A stretch of 64,000 nt of DNA from Streptomyces sp. RFCAC02 (GCF_004193175.1 NZ_SAUH01000001.1:847501-911500); one strand, 5' to 3'; counted from the stretch's first letter, positions 26,336 through 35,697 are shown. Program-made: numbers and translations. Notes: generated by a model not told the origin, from the letters alone.

Positions 26336-27055
26336 TCAGTGACCCATGCCCAATCCGCCGTCAACGGGGATGACGGCTCCAGTGATGTACGTGGCCTCGT
26401 CGGAGAGCAGGAAGCGGACGACGGTGGCTACTTCCTCCGGCTGCGCGTACCGCCCGAGCGGGATCTCCGACAGCATCGCGGCGCGGCGCTCCTCGCTGAC
26501 CGCGCGCGACATCTCGGTGTCCACCCAGCCGGGGGTGATGACGTTGCAGGTGATGTTGCGCGAGCCCAGTTCACGGGCGGCGGAGCGCGCGAAGCCGATC
26601 AGACCCGCCTTGGAGGCGGCGTAGTTGACCTGCCCCGGCGAGCCCATCATGGCGACGACCGAGGAGATGAGGACGATCCGGCCGCGCCGCGCGCGCAGCA
26701 TGCCCTTGGACGCGGCCTTCACGACACGGAAGGTGCCGGTGAGGTTGGTCTGCAGGACGGAGTCGAAGTCCTCCTCCGACATGCGCAGCATGAGCTGGTC
26801 GCGGGTGATGCCCGCGTTCGCGACGAGCCCCTCGACCTTGCCGTGGACGGCCTCGATCTCTTTGTACGCCTGCTCCACCTGTTCGCCGTCGGTGATGTCG
26901 CAGCGGACCGGGAGGCAGCCGCGTTCGACGAGTTCCTTCGGCGGCTCTCCCGAACGGTAGGTGAAGGCGACCTTGTCGCCCGCGTCGGCCAGTGTGCGGG
27001 CGATGGCCAGGCCGATCCCGCGGTTGCCTCCGGTGACCAGAACCGAGCGGCTCAA
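26336..27055 (-). CDS. fabG: 3-oxoacyl-ACP reductase
   Basis: A 239-residue NADPH-dependent beta-ketoacyl-ACP reductase of the classical short-chain dehydrogenase fold. GGNRGIGLAIA (9-19) is the cofactor loop, NAG follows at about 84-86, and the catalytic Ser-Tyr-Lys set is in VLISSVVAMMGSPGQVNYAASKAG (S, then Y-x3-K). It begins with TTG at 27055 behind AGCAGGTG; no ATG nearby fits. It is first in the fabG-fabI operon and diverges from tldD. Confidence 0.94.
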   Translation of the reverse strand: MSRSVLVTGGNRGIGLAIARTLADAGDKVAFTYRSGEPPKELVERGCLPVRCDITDGEQVEQAYKEIEAVHGKVEGLVANAGITRDQLMLRMSEEDFDSVLQTNLTGTFRVVKAASKGMLRARRGRIVLISSVVAMMGSPGQVNYAASKAGLIGFARSAARELGSRNITCNVITPGWVDTEMSRAVSEERRAAMLSEIPLGRYAQPEEVATVVRFLLSDEATYITGAVIPVDGGLGMGH

Positions 27056-27334
27056 GGGAACACCTGCTTTCTCAGTCGTATGCTCCGGACAACGCTAGTC
27101 CCCCGGCCCGTCGGGGCAGGGAGCGGGGCGTGACAGGCGGTACGGCGCCCCGCTGTGGGAACCCCACAGATATCGGCGCCTCCCCACCCCCGTGCGGGCG
27201 GGCACCGGGCGGCGGTGACCCCTTGGGCGGAACCCCCTTCACCATGCATGATCTACGCGCGGGGCGTCCCACCCGGCCCGTCCGTCTGCGCCCGCCCCCG
27301 CCGCCCGCACCGTGGCACACGGACAGGAGACACC

Positions 27335-28861
27335 GTGCCGAGCACCATCGACGACTCGTTCCTCGCCCTCCCCTGCCGCCCGCTCGCGGACGCCGCGCTC
27401 GCCCGCGCCCGTTCCCTGGGCGCCGACCACGCCGACTTCCGGCTGGAGCGCGTCCGCAGCGCGAACTGGCTGCTGCGGGACGCCCGTCTCGCCGGCTCGC
27501 AGGACCGCACGGACACGGGGTACGCGGTCCGCGTCGTCCACGGCGGCGCGTGGGGTTTCGCCTCGGGTGTCGACCTGACGCCGGACGGCGCGGCCCGCGC
27601 CGCGTCCCGGGCGGTGGAGATGGCACGTCTTTCGGCGCGCGCGGGCGCCGCGGCCGGCACGGCGGCGCCGGTCGAGCTGGCCCCTGAACCGTCCCACGGC
27701 GAGCGCACGTGGGTCTCGGCGTACGAGGTGAACCCGTTCGACGTGCCGGAGGCCGACCGCGTCGGCCTGCTCGCCGACCGCAGCGCGCGGCTCCTCGGCG
27801 GCCGGGGCGTGACGCACGTGACCGCGCGCCTGTGGGCGGTGCAGGAGAACAAGTTCTACGCCGACACCGCCGGCACCGTCACGACGCAGCAGCGCGTCCG
27901 CGTCCTGCCGGAGCTGACCGCGACCTCGGTGGACGCCGCGACGGGCCGCTTCGACTCGATGAACACCCTCGCCCCGCCCGCCGGGCGCGGCTGGGAGTAC
28001 CTGACGGGCACCGGCTGGGACTGGGACGGCGAACTGGGCCGCCTGCCGGAGCTGCTGGCGGAGAAGATGGCCGCCCCCTCGGTGGAGCCCGGCGCGTACG
28101 ACCTGGTGATCGACCCGTCGAACCTGTTCCTCACCATCCACGAGTCGGTCGGCCACGCGACGGAGCTGGACCGCGCCCTCGGGTACGAGGCGGCGTTCGC
28201 CGGCACGTCGTTCGCCACCGTGGACCGGCTCGGGACGCTGCGCTACGGCTCGCCCGCCATGAACGTGACCGGCGACCGCACGGCCGAGCACGGGCTCGCC
28301 ACGATCGGCTGGGACGACGAGGGCGTGGCGGCCCAGTCGTGGGACCTGGTGCGCGACGGTGTCCTCGTCGGCTACCAGACGGACCGCCGTACGGCCGCGC
28401 TCCAGGGCCTCGGGCGGTCCACGGGCTGCGCGTTCGCCGACGCCCCGTCGCACGCGCCGATCCAGCGCATGGCGAACGTGTCGCTGCGCCCCGACCCGGA
28501 AGGCCCCGCCACGGCGGACCTGATCGGCCGGGTGGAGCGGGGCATCTGGGTGGAGGGGCGCGGCTCCTGGTCCATCGACATGCAGCGCTACAACTTCCAG
28601 TTCACGGCGCAGCGGTTCTGGCGCATCGAGAACGGCCGCCTCGCGGGGCAGCTCCGCGATGTCGCGTACCAGGGCAGCACGCCCGAATTCTGGGGCGCGA
28701 TGGAGGCGGTCGGCGGCCCGGACACGTATGTGCTCGGCGGCACTTTCATGTGCGGAAAGGGACAGCCCGGACAGGTCGCGGCGGTGAGTCACGGGTGTCC
28801 CTCGGCGCTCTTCCGGGGAATCACCGTTCTCAACACCGCGCGGGAATCGGGCCGCTCGTGA
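27335..28861 (+). CDS. tldD: TldD-type zinc metalloprotease subunit
   Basis: A 508-residue TldD subunit. TldD/TldE heterodimers degrade unfolded peptides and mature some ribosomal peptides. The catalytic zinc motif HESVGH is within LFLTIHESVGHATELDRALG, near residue 270. The C-terminal half has MANVSLRPDPEG and YVLGGTFMCGKGQPGQVAAVSHGCPSALFRGI. The GTG start follows CAGGAGA. The partner tldE lies 123 bases downstream on the same strand but is frameshifted, so the heterodimer may be lost or mis-sequenced. Confidence 0.92.
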   Translation: MPSTIDDSFLALPCRPLADAALARARSLGADHADFRLERVRSANWLLRDARLAGSQDRTDTGYAVRVVHGGAWGFASGVDLTPDGAARAASRAVEMARLSARAGAAAGTAAPVELAPEPSHGERTWVSAYEVNPFDVPEADRVGLLADRSARLLGGRGVTHVTARLWAVQENKFYADTAGTVTTQQRVRVLPELTATSVDAATGRFDSMNTLAPPAGRGWEYLTGTGWDWDGELGRLPELLAEKMAAPSVEPGAYDLVIDPSNLFLTIHESVGHATELDRALGYEAAFAGTSFATVDRLGTLRYGSPAMNVTGDRTAEHGLATIGWDDEGVAAQSWDLVRDGVLVGYQTDRRTAALQGLGRSTGCAFADAPSHAPIQRMANVSLRPDPEGPATADLIGRVERGIWVEGRGSWSIDMQRYNFQFTAQRFWRIENGRLAGQLRDVAYQGSTPEFWGAMEAVGGPDTYVLGGTFMCGKGQPGQVAAVSHGCPSALFRGITVLNTARESGRS

Positions 28862-28984
28862 GAAACGGGGACGGGACGCGGTGGTAATGCCCGCGTTCAC
28901 ATCGGGGATTTCGGTCACGCGCCATTCGTCGGCGCACAGGAACGAACGCGTCACGGTGCGCGGCCACGACACGGGAGCGGTGCG

Positions 28985-30390
28985 ATGAGGAAAGTCGGGA
29001 CGGCCGGGGAAATCGTCGAACGCGCGCTCGGCGCCGCGCGCGCGGAGTACGCGGTGGTGCTCGTCGACGAGACGTCGTCGGTGGATCTGCGGTGGGCGGG
29101 CAACGCGCTCACGACGAATGGCGCGGTGCAGGCGCAGCGCGTCACGGTCGTGGCGGGCGTGCGGCGGGACGACGGCGTGGGGGTGGGCGTCGTGTCGTGG
29201 TCGGCCGTCACGCCCGACGCGGTGCCGGACCTGGTGCGGGCGGCCGAGGAGGCGGCGCGGCAGTCGCCGGTGGCGGAGGACGCCATGGAGCTGCCCCCGG
29301 GGACGGCGCCACCGCGCCCGGGTACGAGGAGGCCGCGCGACGCGCGGAGCCCGACGTGTTCGCGGGGTTCGCGCCGGCGCTCGGCGAGGCGTTCCGGAGC
29401 GCGGCGGCGGGCGGGCGCGAGCTGTTCGGGTTCGCCCGCAGGCGGGTGACGACGACCTGGCTCGGCACGTCGTCGGGGCTGCGGCTGCGGCACGAGCAGC
29501 CGGCCGGGCACATCGAGCTGAACGCCAAGTCGCACGGCCGCGCCCGCACCTCGTTCGCTGTGCTGCCGGTGGACGACTTCGCCGCCTGCGACCCGGTGGC
29601 GCTCGACGCGGCGCTCGCGCGGCGCCTGGCGTGGGGCGACCGGCGCGTCGAGCTGCCGGCCGGGCGGTACGAGACGCTGCTGCCGCCGTCGGCCGTCGCG
29701 GACCTGGTCGCGTTCCAGCAGTTCAGGGCGGACGGCCGGACCGCGCACGAGGGCCGCAGCGTCTTCAGCAGGCAGGGCGGCGGCACGCGCGTCGGCGAGC
29801 GGATCGCGCACCTGCCCGTGAACCTGTGGTCCGACCCGTCGGCGCCGGGCCTCGCGTCGAGTCCGCACCTGATGGTGCACAGCTCCGTGAGCGCGATGAT
29901 GCCGACCACCTCGGTGTTCGACAACGGCCTGCCGCTCGGCCGTTCGGACTGGATGCGGGACGGTGTGCTCACCGGGCTCGTCACCTCGCGGCACACGGCC
30001 CGCCTCACCGGCCTGCCCGTGAACCCGCTGCCCGGCAACCTGCTGCTCGACGCGGGCGGCACCGCCTCCCTGGACGAGCTGGTCGCCCGCACGGAACGCG
30101 GCCTGCTGCTCACCTCGCTCTGGTACATCCGCGAGGTCGATCCCCGCACCCTGCTGCTCACGGGGCTGACGCGCGACGGCGTGTACCTGGTGGAGGACGG
30201 CGAGGTCACGGCCGAGGTGAACAACTTCCGCTTCAACGAGTCCCCCGTCGATCTGCTGGCCCGCGCGACCGAGGCCGGGGTGCGTGAACGCTGCCGGTCC
30301 CGCGAGTGGGGCGACGACGCGGCCCGCGTCGCCATGCCGGCGCTGCGTGTCCCGGACTTCAACATGAGCACGGTCGCCACCGGCGTCTGA
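28985..30390 (+). pseudogene. tldE: TldE/PmbA subunit, single-base frameshift
   Basis: The protein begins RKVGTAGEIVERALGAARAE in one frame and continues as GYEEAARRAEPDVFAGFAPA in another, ending DFNMSTVATGV. The break lies within CCCCCGGGG near 29293-29302. One missing base there restores an intact TldE/PmbA of about 468 residues, including the partner-side motifs LMVHSSVSAMMPTTSVFDNGLPLG and LTGLPVNPLPGNLLLDAGG. TldE lacks the HExxxH zinc site, as in this family. Upstream sequence outside the break is intact and uses normal codons, so the loss is recent or a sequencing artefact at a homopolymer. Confidence 0.85.
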
Positions 30391-30610
30391 CCGGCGGCGG
30401 GCCGCCCGGACGGCCGGGGCCGGTGAGCCTTTGCGGTGAATGGCCACCCCGCAGGGTGCTCACCGGCTGCGCACGCTCCGGTCACGGGTTGTGCTGGTGG
30501 TGCCGGGCGCCGCGCATGGATCGCGCGCGCCGGTTCCCTTCCCTCTCACCCCGAGTGGAGCGTGCGATGACACGTGTGCGGTTGCGAATGCCGCCGTCCT
30601 GTCGAGTACC

Positions 30611-31900
30611 GTGCGGCGGACGGCGCGAGAACGCGGAAGACAGGGGCGGGGCGGCCACCATGGGCGGCTGGCCGCGGTGCTTCTCGCCACTGTCCTGCTG
30701 GGCGCCGGCGCCGGTGTGGCACCGGCACGGGCGATGGGGACGGTCTGCATGGTGAACGGCGTGCCGCAGGTGGCCGTGGAGGCGAACGGCTTCACGATCT
30801 CGGGTGTGGCCGGGCAGGACAACGAGATCGTCTGCTCCTGCGCACTGGCCGATGGGGAGACGATCGCTCTGGGCAGCGGCGGCACGAACACCCTCACCGT
30901 CACGGGGACCGTGGCCGGGACGGTCGTCGCGGGCGGGACGATGGACACGATCGAGATCCTGCCGCTGGTGGGCGAGGGCATCGCGCCCACGGGCACGGTC
31001 GAGCTGGCGGGCGACGCCGCGTCACTGACCGTCGTGGCGGGCGCGGGCGCCCCGTCGGCAACGGCGCCGGACGGCAATGCGGGCACGATCACCGTGACGG
31101 CCGACACGGCGGACATCTCCATCAGCGGGGGCGAGGGCGCGGGCGCGTCCGGTGGAGCGGCGAACTCGGGCGGCATCGAGGCGGGCGGCGCCGACGCCAC
31201 CATCGACCTGACCGGCGGCGCGGCCGACAGCGGCAGCGGCGGGGCCGGGAGCACGGGCACCGTCACGGCGGGCGAGTCCGGCACCCTCACCGTCACGGGC
31301 GGCACGGGCACGGACGACGCCACCGGCGGTGACGGGAACACCGGCACCATCACGGCCGGGGACGCGTCGCAGGGCACCACGGTCATGACCGTCGCCGGCG
31401 GCGACGGTGTCGGCGGCGGCGCCGGGAACACCGGCACGATCACCGCGACCAGCGCGTCCCCCGTCTCGATCACCGTGGCGGCGGGCGACTCGACGGGCAG
31501 CGCGGCTCCGGCCCCCGAGGCTGCGAACACGGGAACGGTCGAGGGCGGCCCAGCCGGGGACGACATCGACGTCCTGGGCGGCGCGAGCACCGGTCCGCAG
31601 GGCGGTGACGCCAACGGGCCGGGCGGGAGCGTCGATGGCGGGGACGGCGGCGACACCATCACCCTCACGGGCGGCACGGGCTCCGAGGAGGGCGGGACCG
31701 CCAACGCGGTGGACGCGACCGTCGCCGGCGCCGGAGGGGACGACACCATCGCACTGACCGCCGGGCTGCCGGTCGTGTCCAACACCAGCGACGCAGGCAC
31801 GGTGGACGCGGGGCCGGGCCTCAACACCTGCCTGCTCGATCCGGTCTCGTCCATCGGAACCATCACGAACTGCCTGGTGGACTGCCTGCCGGAAATCTGA
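30611..31900 (+). CDS. Secreted Gly/Thr-rich repeat protein, RTX-like
   Basis: An exported low-complexity protein of about 429 residues. The start is uncertain; GTG 30611 is chosen because it gives an Arg-rich N-region, the hydrophobic core RLAAVLLATVLLGAGAGVAP and a cleavage site at ARA. The mature part is a run of GNTGTITAGD, GTVTAGESGT and ITVTA units, and has three RTX-like Asp motifs (GGDGGDTIT, AGGDDTIAL, GGPAGDDIDV), which bind Ca2+ in classic RTX proteins. Four cysteines occur near the N-terminus and four at the end (NTCLLD, TNCLVDCLPEI has three). A surface or beta-helical role is inferred only. Confidence 0.6.
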   Translation: MRRTARERGRQGRGGHHGRLAAVLLATVLLGAGAGVAPARAMGTVCMVNGVPQVAVEANGFTISGVAGQDNEIVCSCALADGETIALGSGGTNTLTVTGTVAGTVVAGGTMDTIEILPLVGEGIAPTGTVELAGDAASLTVVAGAGAPSATAPDGNAGTITVTADTADISISGGEGAGASGGAANSGGIEAGGADATIDLTGGAADSGSGGAGSTGTVTAGESGTLTVTGGTGTDDATGGDGNTGTITAGDASQGTTVMTVAGGDGVGGGAGNTGTITATSASPVSITVAAGDSTGSAAPAPEAANTGTVEGGPAGDDIDVLGGASTGPQGGDANGPGGSVDGGDGGDTITLTGGTGSEEGGTANAVDATVAGAGGDDTIALTAGLPVVSNTSDAGTVDAGPGLNTCLLDPVSSIGTITNCLVDCLPEI

Positions 31901-31915
31901 ACAGCACCTTCGGCG

Positions 31916-32011
31916 GCGGGCGGGGACCCCCACGTCCGTGACTCCAAGGACATCGAGGGCGACCGGCTCACTGTGGGCCGTGCTGCCTGGTCCTCCTTCA
32001 TCGGCCAGCTT
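31916..32011 (+). pseudogene. DUF397 C-terminal remnant
   Basis: Read in the frame that follows the stop of the secreted repeat protein, this stretch encodes HVRDSKDIEGDRLTVGRAAW followed by SSFIGQL. That is the conserved C-terminal half of DUF397 proteins, which in Streptomyces are paired with Xre/HTH regulators of the whiJ/abaA type. No start codon, no N-terminal SSYSGG half and no HTH partner are nearby, so it is a fragment left by deletion. Confidence 0.55.
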
Positions 32012-32175
32012 CACCACTGCACTCCCCGATTCGGGCCGTCCAGCGGATTACCCGCAGGACGGCCCGTTCCGCTGCCCAGTCGGAACCGCGACGCCGTGAG
32101 ACGATTTCCTGACAGGACCTTCATCGGACGTCTTCCCCGATGGTCCGCTCCCCCGAACGGGCAGCGGGCGGTCGG

Positions 32176-32934
32176 TTATCCGGTGGCGGGGTCCGGGTCG
32201 GTGGGGGCGGTGTCCGGAGGTGTTCCGGTGTCCCTGCCGAACAGTTCGCGGGCCTCTTCCGTGGCGCGGATGAGGATGTCGGTCACGAAGTCGTTGAAGC
32301 GGGCGATGCCGTCCAGGCGGTCGCCGGCCGGGGTCCCGAGGCCGAAGACGGCGACGCCCTGCCGTGCGATCGCCACCAGCTCGGCCGAAGCCCGCGCGCT
32401 GGCCGTCAGCGACTGGTACCAGACGTCGTCGTCGACGACGTAGTGGTCGCGGCGGCGTTCGTCCTGGTCGCGGCGGATGAGGTGCTGCTCCTCCAGGTAC
32501 GCGACCGCCTTCGACACCGAGGCCGGGCTGACCTGGAGATGCCGGACGAGTTCGGCCGCCGTGCAGCTCCCGGCGTCGGCGAGGGTGAGGCCGGCCAGCA
32601 CCCTGGCCATCATCTTGGGCAGCCCCGAGGCCATGAGGACGGTGGTGAACAGTTCCTCGAACTCGCGCACGGCCTCGGCGTCACGCCCGTGGGACTGCTC
32701 GGGTGCCTGCTGCGCCCGGGGCACGGCCTGCCTGCGGCGCTTGACGCGGCGCTCGGCGGTGCGGTGGGCCAGGTCGGCCCGGTAGCCGGCCGGGCCGCCG
32801 TTGCGCGTCACCTCGCGCGTGACCGTCGACGTCGGGCGGTCCAGACGCCTGGCGATCTCCGCGTACGCGAGGCCGTCCGCCAGTCCGGACGCGATCTGCT
32901 GGCGTTCCTGCTGTGTGAGCCTGCCTCCCGGCAT
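32176..32934 (-). CDS. HTH regulator with IS30-like N-terminus and MarR/GbsR-like domain
   Basis: A 252-residue regulator. The N-terminus (LTQQERQQIASGLADGLAYA, then EIARRLDRPTSTVTREVTRNG, about 5-46) is an IS30/Mga-type helix-turn-helix. The second half is winged-helix MarR/GbsR-like (VLAGLTLADAGSCTAAELVR through KAVAYLEEQHLIRRD). The ATG at 32934 has GGAGGAGG at ideal spacing; an ATG at 32949 does not. It is divergent from the DUF4097/ABC-exporter operon, and the intervening GCAACG array suggests it is that operon's repressor and its own. Confidence 0.85.
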   Translation of the reverse strand: MPGGRLTQQERQQIASGLADGLAYAEIARRLDRPTSTVTREVTRNGGPAGYRADLAHRTAERRVKRRRQAVPRAQQAPEQSHGRDAEAVREFEELFTTVLMASGLPKMMARVLAGLTLADAGSCTAAELVRHLQVSPASVSKAVAYLEEQHLIRRDQDERRRDHYVVDDDVWYQSLTASARASAELVAIARQGVAVFGLGTPAGDRLDGIARFNDFVTDILIRATEEARELFGRDTGTPPDTAPTDPDPATG

Positions 32935-32991
32935 CCGGGCCTCCTCCATCGTCGGTACGTCACCGCAGCATACCGACCACTCACCGTTAGA

Positions 32992-33116
32992 TTGCAACGA
33001 CCCAAGCCACTTCGTTGCGTTAAGCGACATTCTCGTTGCAACGAATTCTGCCATCTGACCTGCGGTGATTGAGTTTTGATGCAACGCAAGCGTTGCGGGA
33101 TCCGTGAATGCAACGT
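32992..33116. promoter_or_regulatory. GCAACG/CGTTGC operator array between divergent genes
   Basis: The 225-base gap between the regulator and DUF4097 genes has at least seven GCAACG-type half-sites: TTGCAACGA (32992-33000), TCGTTGCG (33012-33019), the perfect palindrome TCGTTGCAACGA (33033-33044), the perfect palindrome GCAACGC-AA-GCGTTGC (33081-33096), and TGCAACGTA (33109-33117). The region is also AT-rich for this genome, consistent with two promoters. Arrays of this density suggest cooperative binding by the adjacent HTH regulator. Confidence 0.7.
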
Positions 33117-33159
33117 AGCTTTTGCGTCGTCGGAAACAACGAGCCGAAGGAAGAGAACG

Positions 33160-33831
33160 ATGCAGACCTTCACCACCCCCGCCCCCATCTCCACCGTCCT
33201 CGACATCCCCGCCGGGCGCGTCCGGTTCATCGCCGCCGACCGCGCCGACACCACGGTCGGGGTCCTGCCGGCGGACGCCTCCAAGGGCCGCGACACGAAG
33301 GCCGCGGAGCAGACCACGGTCTCCCTCGCCGACGGCGTCCTGCGGATCGAGGCCCCGGAGGCCAGGAACCAGATGTTCGGCGCCTCCGGATCCGTCGAGG
33401 TGACGGTCCACCTCCCCGCCGGCTCGTCGGTCCGGGTCGCGACGGCCGACACCGAACTCCGCGCCAGCGGCCGTCTCGGCGAGGTCTCCCTGGAGAGCGC
33501 GCGGGGCTCGGTCGAACTCGACGAGGCCGCCGGCGCCCGTATCACCCTCAGCGCGGGCGACATCTCGGTCGGCCGCCTCACCGGTCCCGGCGAGATCAGC
33601 ACGCAGAAGGGCGACATCACCGTCGCCGAGGCCGTGCGCGGCACGGTGACCCTCCGCACCGAGCAGGGCGGCATCACGATCGGCGCCGCCGCCGGGGTCT
33701 CCGCCTCCCTGGACGCCGGCACCGGCTACGGCCGCATCGAGAACTCGCTCAAGAACGCCGACGGCGCCGCCGCCGGCCTGACCATCCACGCGACCACCGC
33801 CCACGGCGACATCGTCGCCCGCAGCCTGTGA
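33160..33831 (+). CDS. DUF4097 beta-strand-repeat protein
   Basis: A 223-residue cytoplasmic-type protein made of regular beta strands. Repeats alternate short hydrophobic strands with Gly/Asp turns (VDLP-type: VTVHLPAGSSVRVATADTEL, GEVSLESARGSVELDEAAG, TGPGEISTQKGDITVAEAV, GTVTLRTEQGGITIG), the DUF4097 right-handed beta fold. There is no signal peptide. GAAGGAAGAG precedes the ATG. It starts an operon with an ABC ATPase (26 bases downstream) and its permease; the pairing is common in Streptomyces and its role is unknown. Confidence 0.85.
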   Translation: MQTFTTPAPISTVLDIPAGRVRFIAADRADTTVGVLPADASKGRDTKAAEQTTVSLADGVLRIEAPEARNQMFGASGSVEVTVHLPAGSSVRVATADTELRASGRLGEVSLESARGSVELDEAAGARITLSAGDISVGRLTGPGEISTQKGDITVAEAVRGTVTLRTEQGGITIGAAAGVSASLDAGTGYGRIENSLKNADGAAAGLTIHATTAHGDIVARSL

Positions 33832-33857
33832 CCGACAGCTTCCGAGGAGCATCCACC

Positions 33858-34799
33858 ATGACCACCCCGGCCATCGCGGCAAGCGGTCTGCGCAAGTCCT
33901 ACGGCGACCACACCGTGCTCGACGGCGTCGACCTGACCGTCCCCGAAGGAACGATCTTCTCCCTGCTCGGCCCGAACGGCGCGGGCAAGACCACCGCCGT
34001 GAAGATCCTCTCCACCCTGATCCGCCCCGACGCCGGCGAGGTCCGCGTCGGCGGGCACGACATCGCCGCCGACCCGTAGTCCGTCCGCTCCGCGATCGGT
34101 GTCACCGGCCAGTTCTCGGCCGTCGACGGGCTGATCACCGGCGAGGAGAACATGCTCCTGATGGCGGACCTGCAGCACCTGTCCGAGCGCGAGGGCCGGC
34201 GGGTCAGCGCCGAACTCCTGGAACGGTTCGACCTCGCCGACGCGGCGAAGAAGCCCGCCTCCACCTACTCCGGCGGCATGAAGCGCCGCCTCGACATCGC
34301 CATGACGCTCGTCGGCGACCCGCGCATCATCTTCCTCGACGAGCCCACCACGGGGCTCGACCCCCGCTCCCGGCACTCGATGTGGGGCATCATCCGCGAA
34401 CTCGTCACCGGCGGCGTCACGGTCTTCCTCACCACCCAGTACCTGGAGGAGGCCGACGAACTCGCCGACCGCATCGCCGTCCTCCACAACGGCACCATCG
34501 CCGCCGAGGGCACCGCGGACGAGCTGAAGCGCATCGTCCCCGGCGGCCACATCCGCCTCCGCTTCACGGACCCGGCCGCCTACCGCTCCGCGGCCGACGT
34601 CCTGGACACCACGTCCCTCGACGACCAGGCACTCACCCTCCGCGTCCCGTCCGACGGGACGCAGCGCGAACTGCGCGCCCTCCTCGACCGGCTGGACACC
34701 GCCGGCGTCGAGGCCGACGAACTGACCGTCCACACCCCCGACCTCGACGACGTGTTCTTCGCCCTCACCGGCGACCAGCCCAAGGAGAACGACCGATGA
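33858..34799 (+). pseudogene. ABC exporter ATPase (DrrA-type) with in-frame TAG
   Basis: The reading frame encodes a 313-residue daunorubicin-resistance-type ATPase: Walker A GPNGAGKTT at about 39-47, signature YSGGMKRRLDIA, Walker B IIFLDEPTTGLD, and the C-terminal domain ending DDVFFALTGDQPKENDR. Codon 74 (34077-34079) is TAG within AADP-stop-SVRSAIGVTGQFSAVD. Family members usually have Gln at this position, so one C-to-T change at a CAG codon explains it. Downstream reading is intact, and an ATG at 34152 could restart but would lack Walker A. Readthrough, decay or base error cannot be separated here. Confidence 0.85.
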
Positions 34800-35587
34800 G
34801 CACCCTCTCCCTCGCCGTGCGCGACTCCTCCACCATGCTGCGCCGCAATCTCCTGCACGCCAGGCGCTACCCGTCCCTCACCCTGAACCTGCTGCTCACC
34901 CCGGTGATGCTCCTGCTGCTCTTCGTCTACCTCTTCGGGGACGTGCTGAGCACGGGCATCGGCGGCGGCGACGCGGACCGCTCCGACTACGTCGCCTTCC
35001 TCGTGCCGGGCCTGCTGCTGATGACCATCGGCAGCACCACGATCGGCACCGCGGTGTCCATCTCCAACGACATGACCGAGGGCATCATCGCCCGCTTCCG
35101 CACCATGGCGATCCACCGCGGCTCCATACTCATCGGGCACGTCGTCGGCAGCGTCCTGCAGGCCGTCCTGAGCGTCGTCTTCGTCGGTGTGGTCGCCTTC
35201 GCCATCGGCTTCCGCTCCACCGACGCCACCGTCCTGGAATGGCTCGCGGCCTTCGGACTGCTCGTCCTGTTCGCCACGGCCCTCACCTGGATCGCCGTCG
35301 GGATGGGCATGGTCAGCCCCAACGCCGAGGCGGCGAGCAACAACGCGCTGCCGCTGATCTTCCTGCCCCTGATCTCCAGCACGTTCGTCCCGATCGACGC
35401 GATGCCCGGCTGGTTCCAGCCGGTCGCCGAGTACCAGCCGTTCACCCCCGTCATCGAGTCCCTGCGCGGCCTGCTGCTCGGCAGCGAGATCGGCCACAAC
35501 GGGTGGCTCGCGATCGCCTGGAGCCTGGCGCTGACCCTTCTCGGCTACCTCTGGTCGAAGTCGGTGTTCAACCGCGACCCCAGGTGA
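34796..35587 (+). CDS. ABC-2 type exporter permease (DrrB-like)
   Basis: A 263-residue membrane subunit with six hydrophobic helices: LTLNLLLTPVMLLLLFVYLF, VAFLVPGLLLMTIGSTTIGT, a pair around 115-170 (HVVGSVLQAVLSVVFVGVVA), WIAVGMGMVS, and ALPLIFLPLISSTFVPIDAM near 190. The ATG overlaps the ATPase stop (ATGA), so translation is coupled. The SNDMTEGIIARFRTM segment is typical for DrrB. It should export a small hydrophobic compound, which I cannot name; if the ATPase is truly broken it would be inactive. A strong terminator follows. Confidence 0.9.
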   Translation: MSTLSLAVRDSSTMLRRNLLHARRYPSLTLNLLLTPVMLLLLFVYLFGDVLSTGIGGGDADRSDYVAFLVPGLLLMTIGSTTIGTAVSISNDMTEGIIARFRTMAIHRGSILIGHVVGSVLQAVLSVVFVGVVAFAIGFRSTDATVLEWLAAFGLLVLFATALTWIAVGMGMVSPNAEAASNNALPLIFLPLISSTFVPIDAMPGWFQPVAEYQPFTPVIESLRGLLLGSEIGHNGWLAIAWSLALTLLGYLWSKSVFNRDPR

Positions 35588-35633
35588 CCGCCGTGACGGC
35601 GCGGGCACGCCCCGCCGCACGGCCACCGCCCCA

Positions 35634-35676
35634 GGGCGGCGTACCCCCGGCACCACGCCGGAGTACGCCGCCCTTT
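35634..35676 (+). terminator. Rho-independent terminator after the ABC operon
   Basis: GGGCGGCGTAC (35634-35644) pairs with GTACGCCGCCC (35663-35673), followed by TTT. An inner CCGG/CCGG pair extends the fold. It isolates the exporter operon from the riboswitch-folD transcript. Confidence 0.85.
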
Positions 35677-35697
35677 CCGCGTACGGCTACAGTGCTT

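Noticed and set aside
30611..31900. CRISPR-like periodicity in the 30.6-31.9 kb repeats
   Set aside because: Repeats are degenerate, in-frame coding units within one ORF, without constant repeat or spacer lengths.
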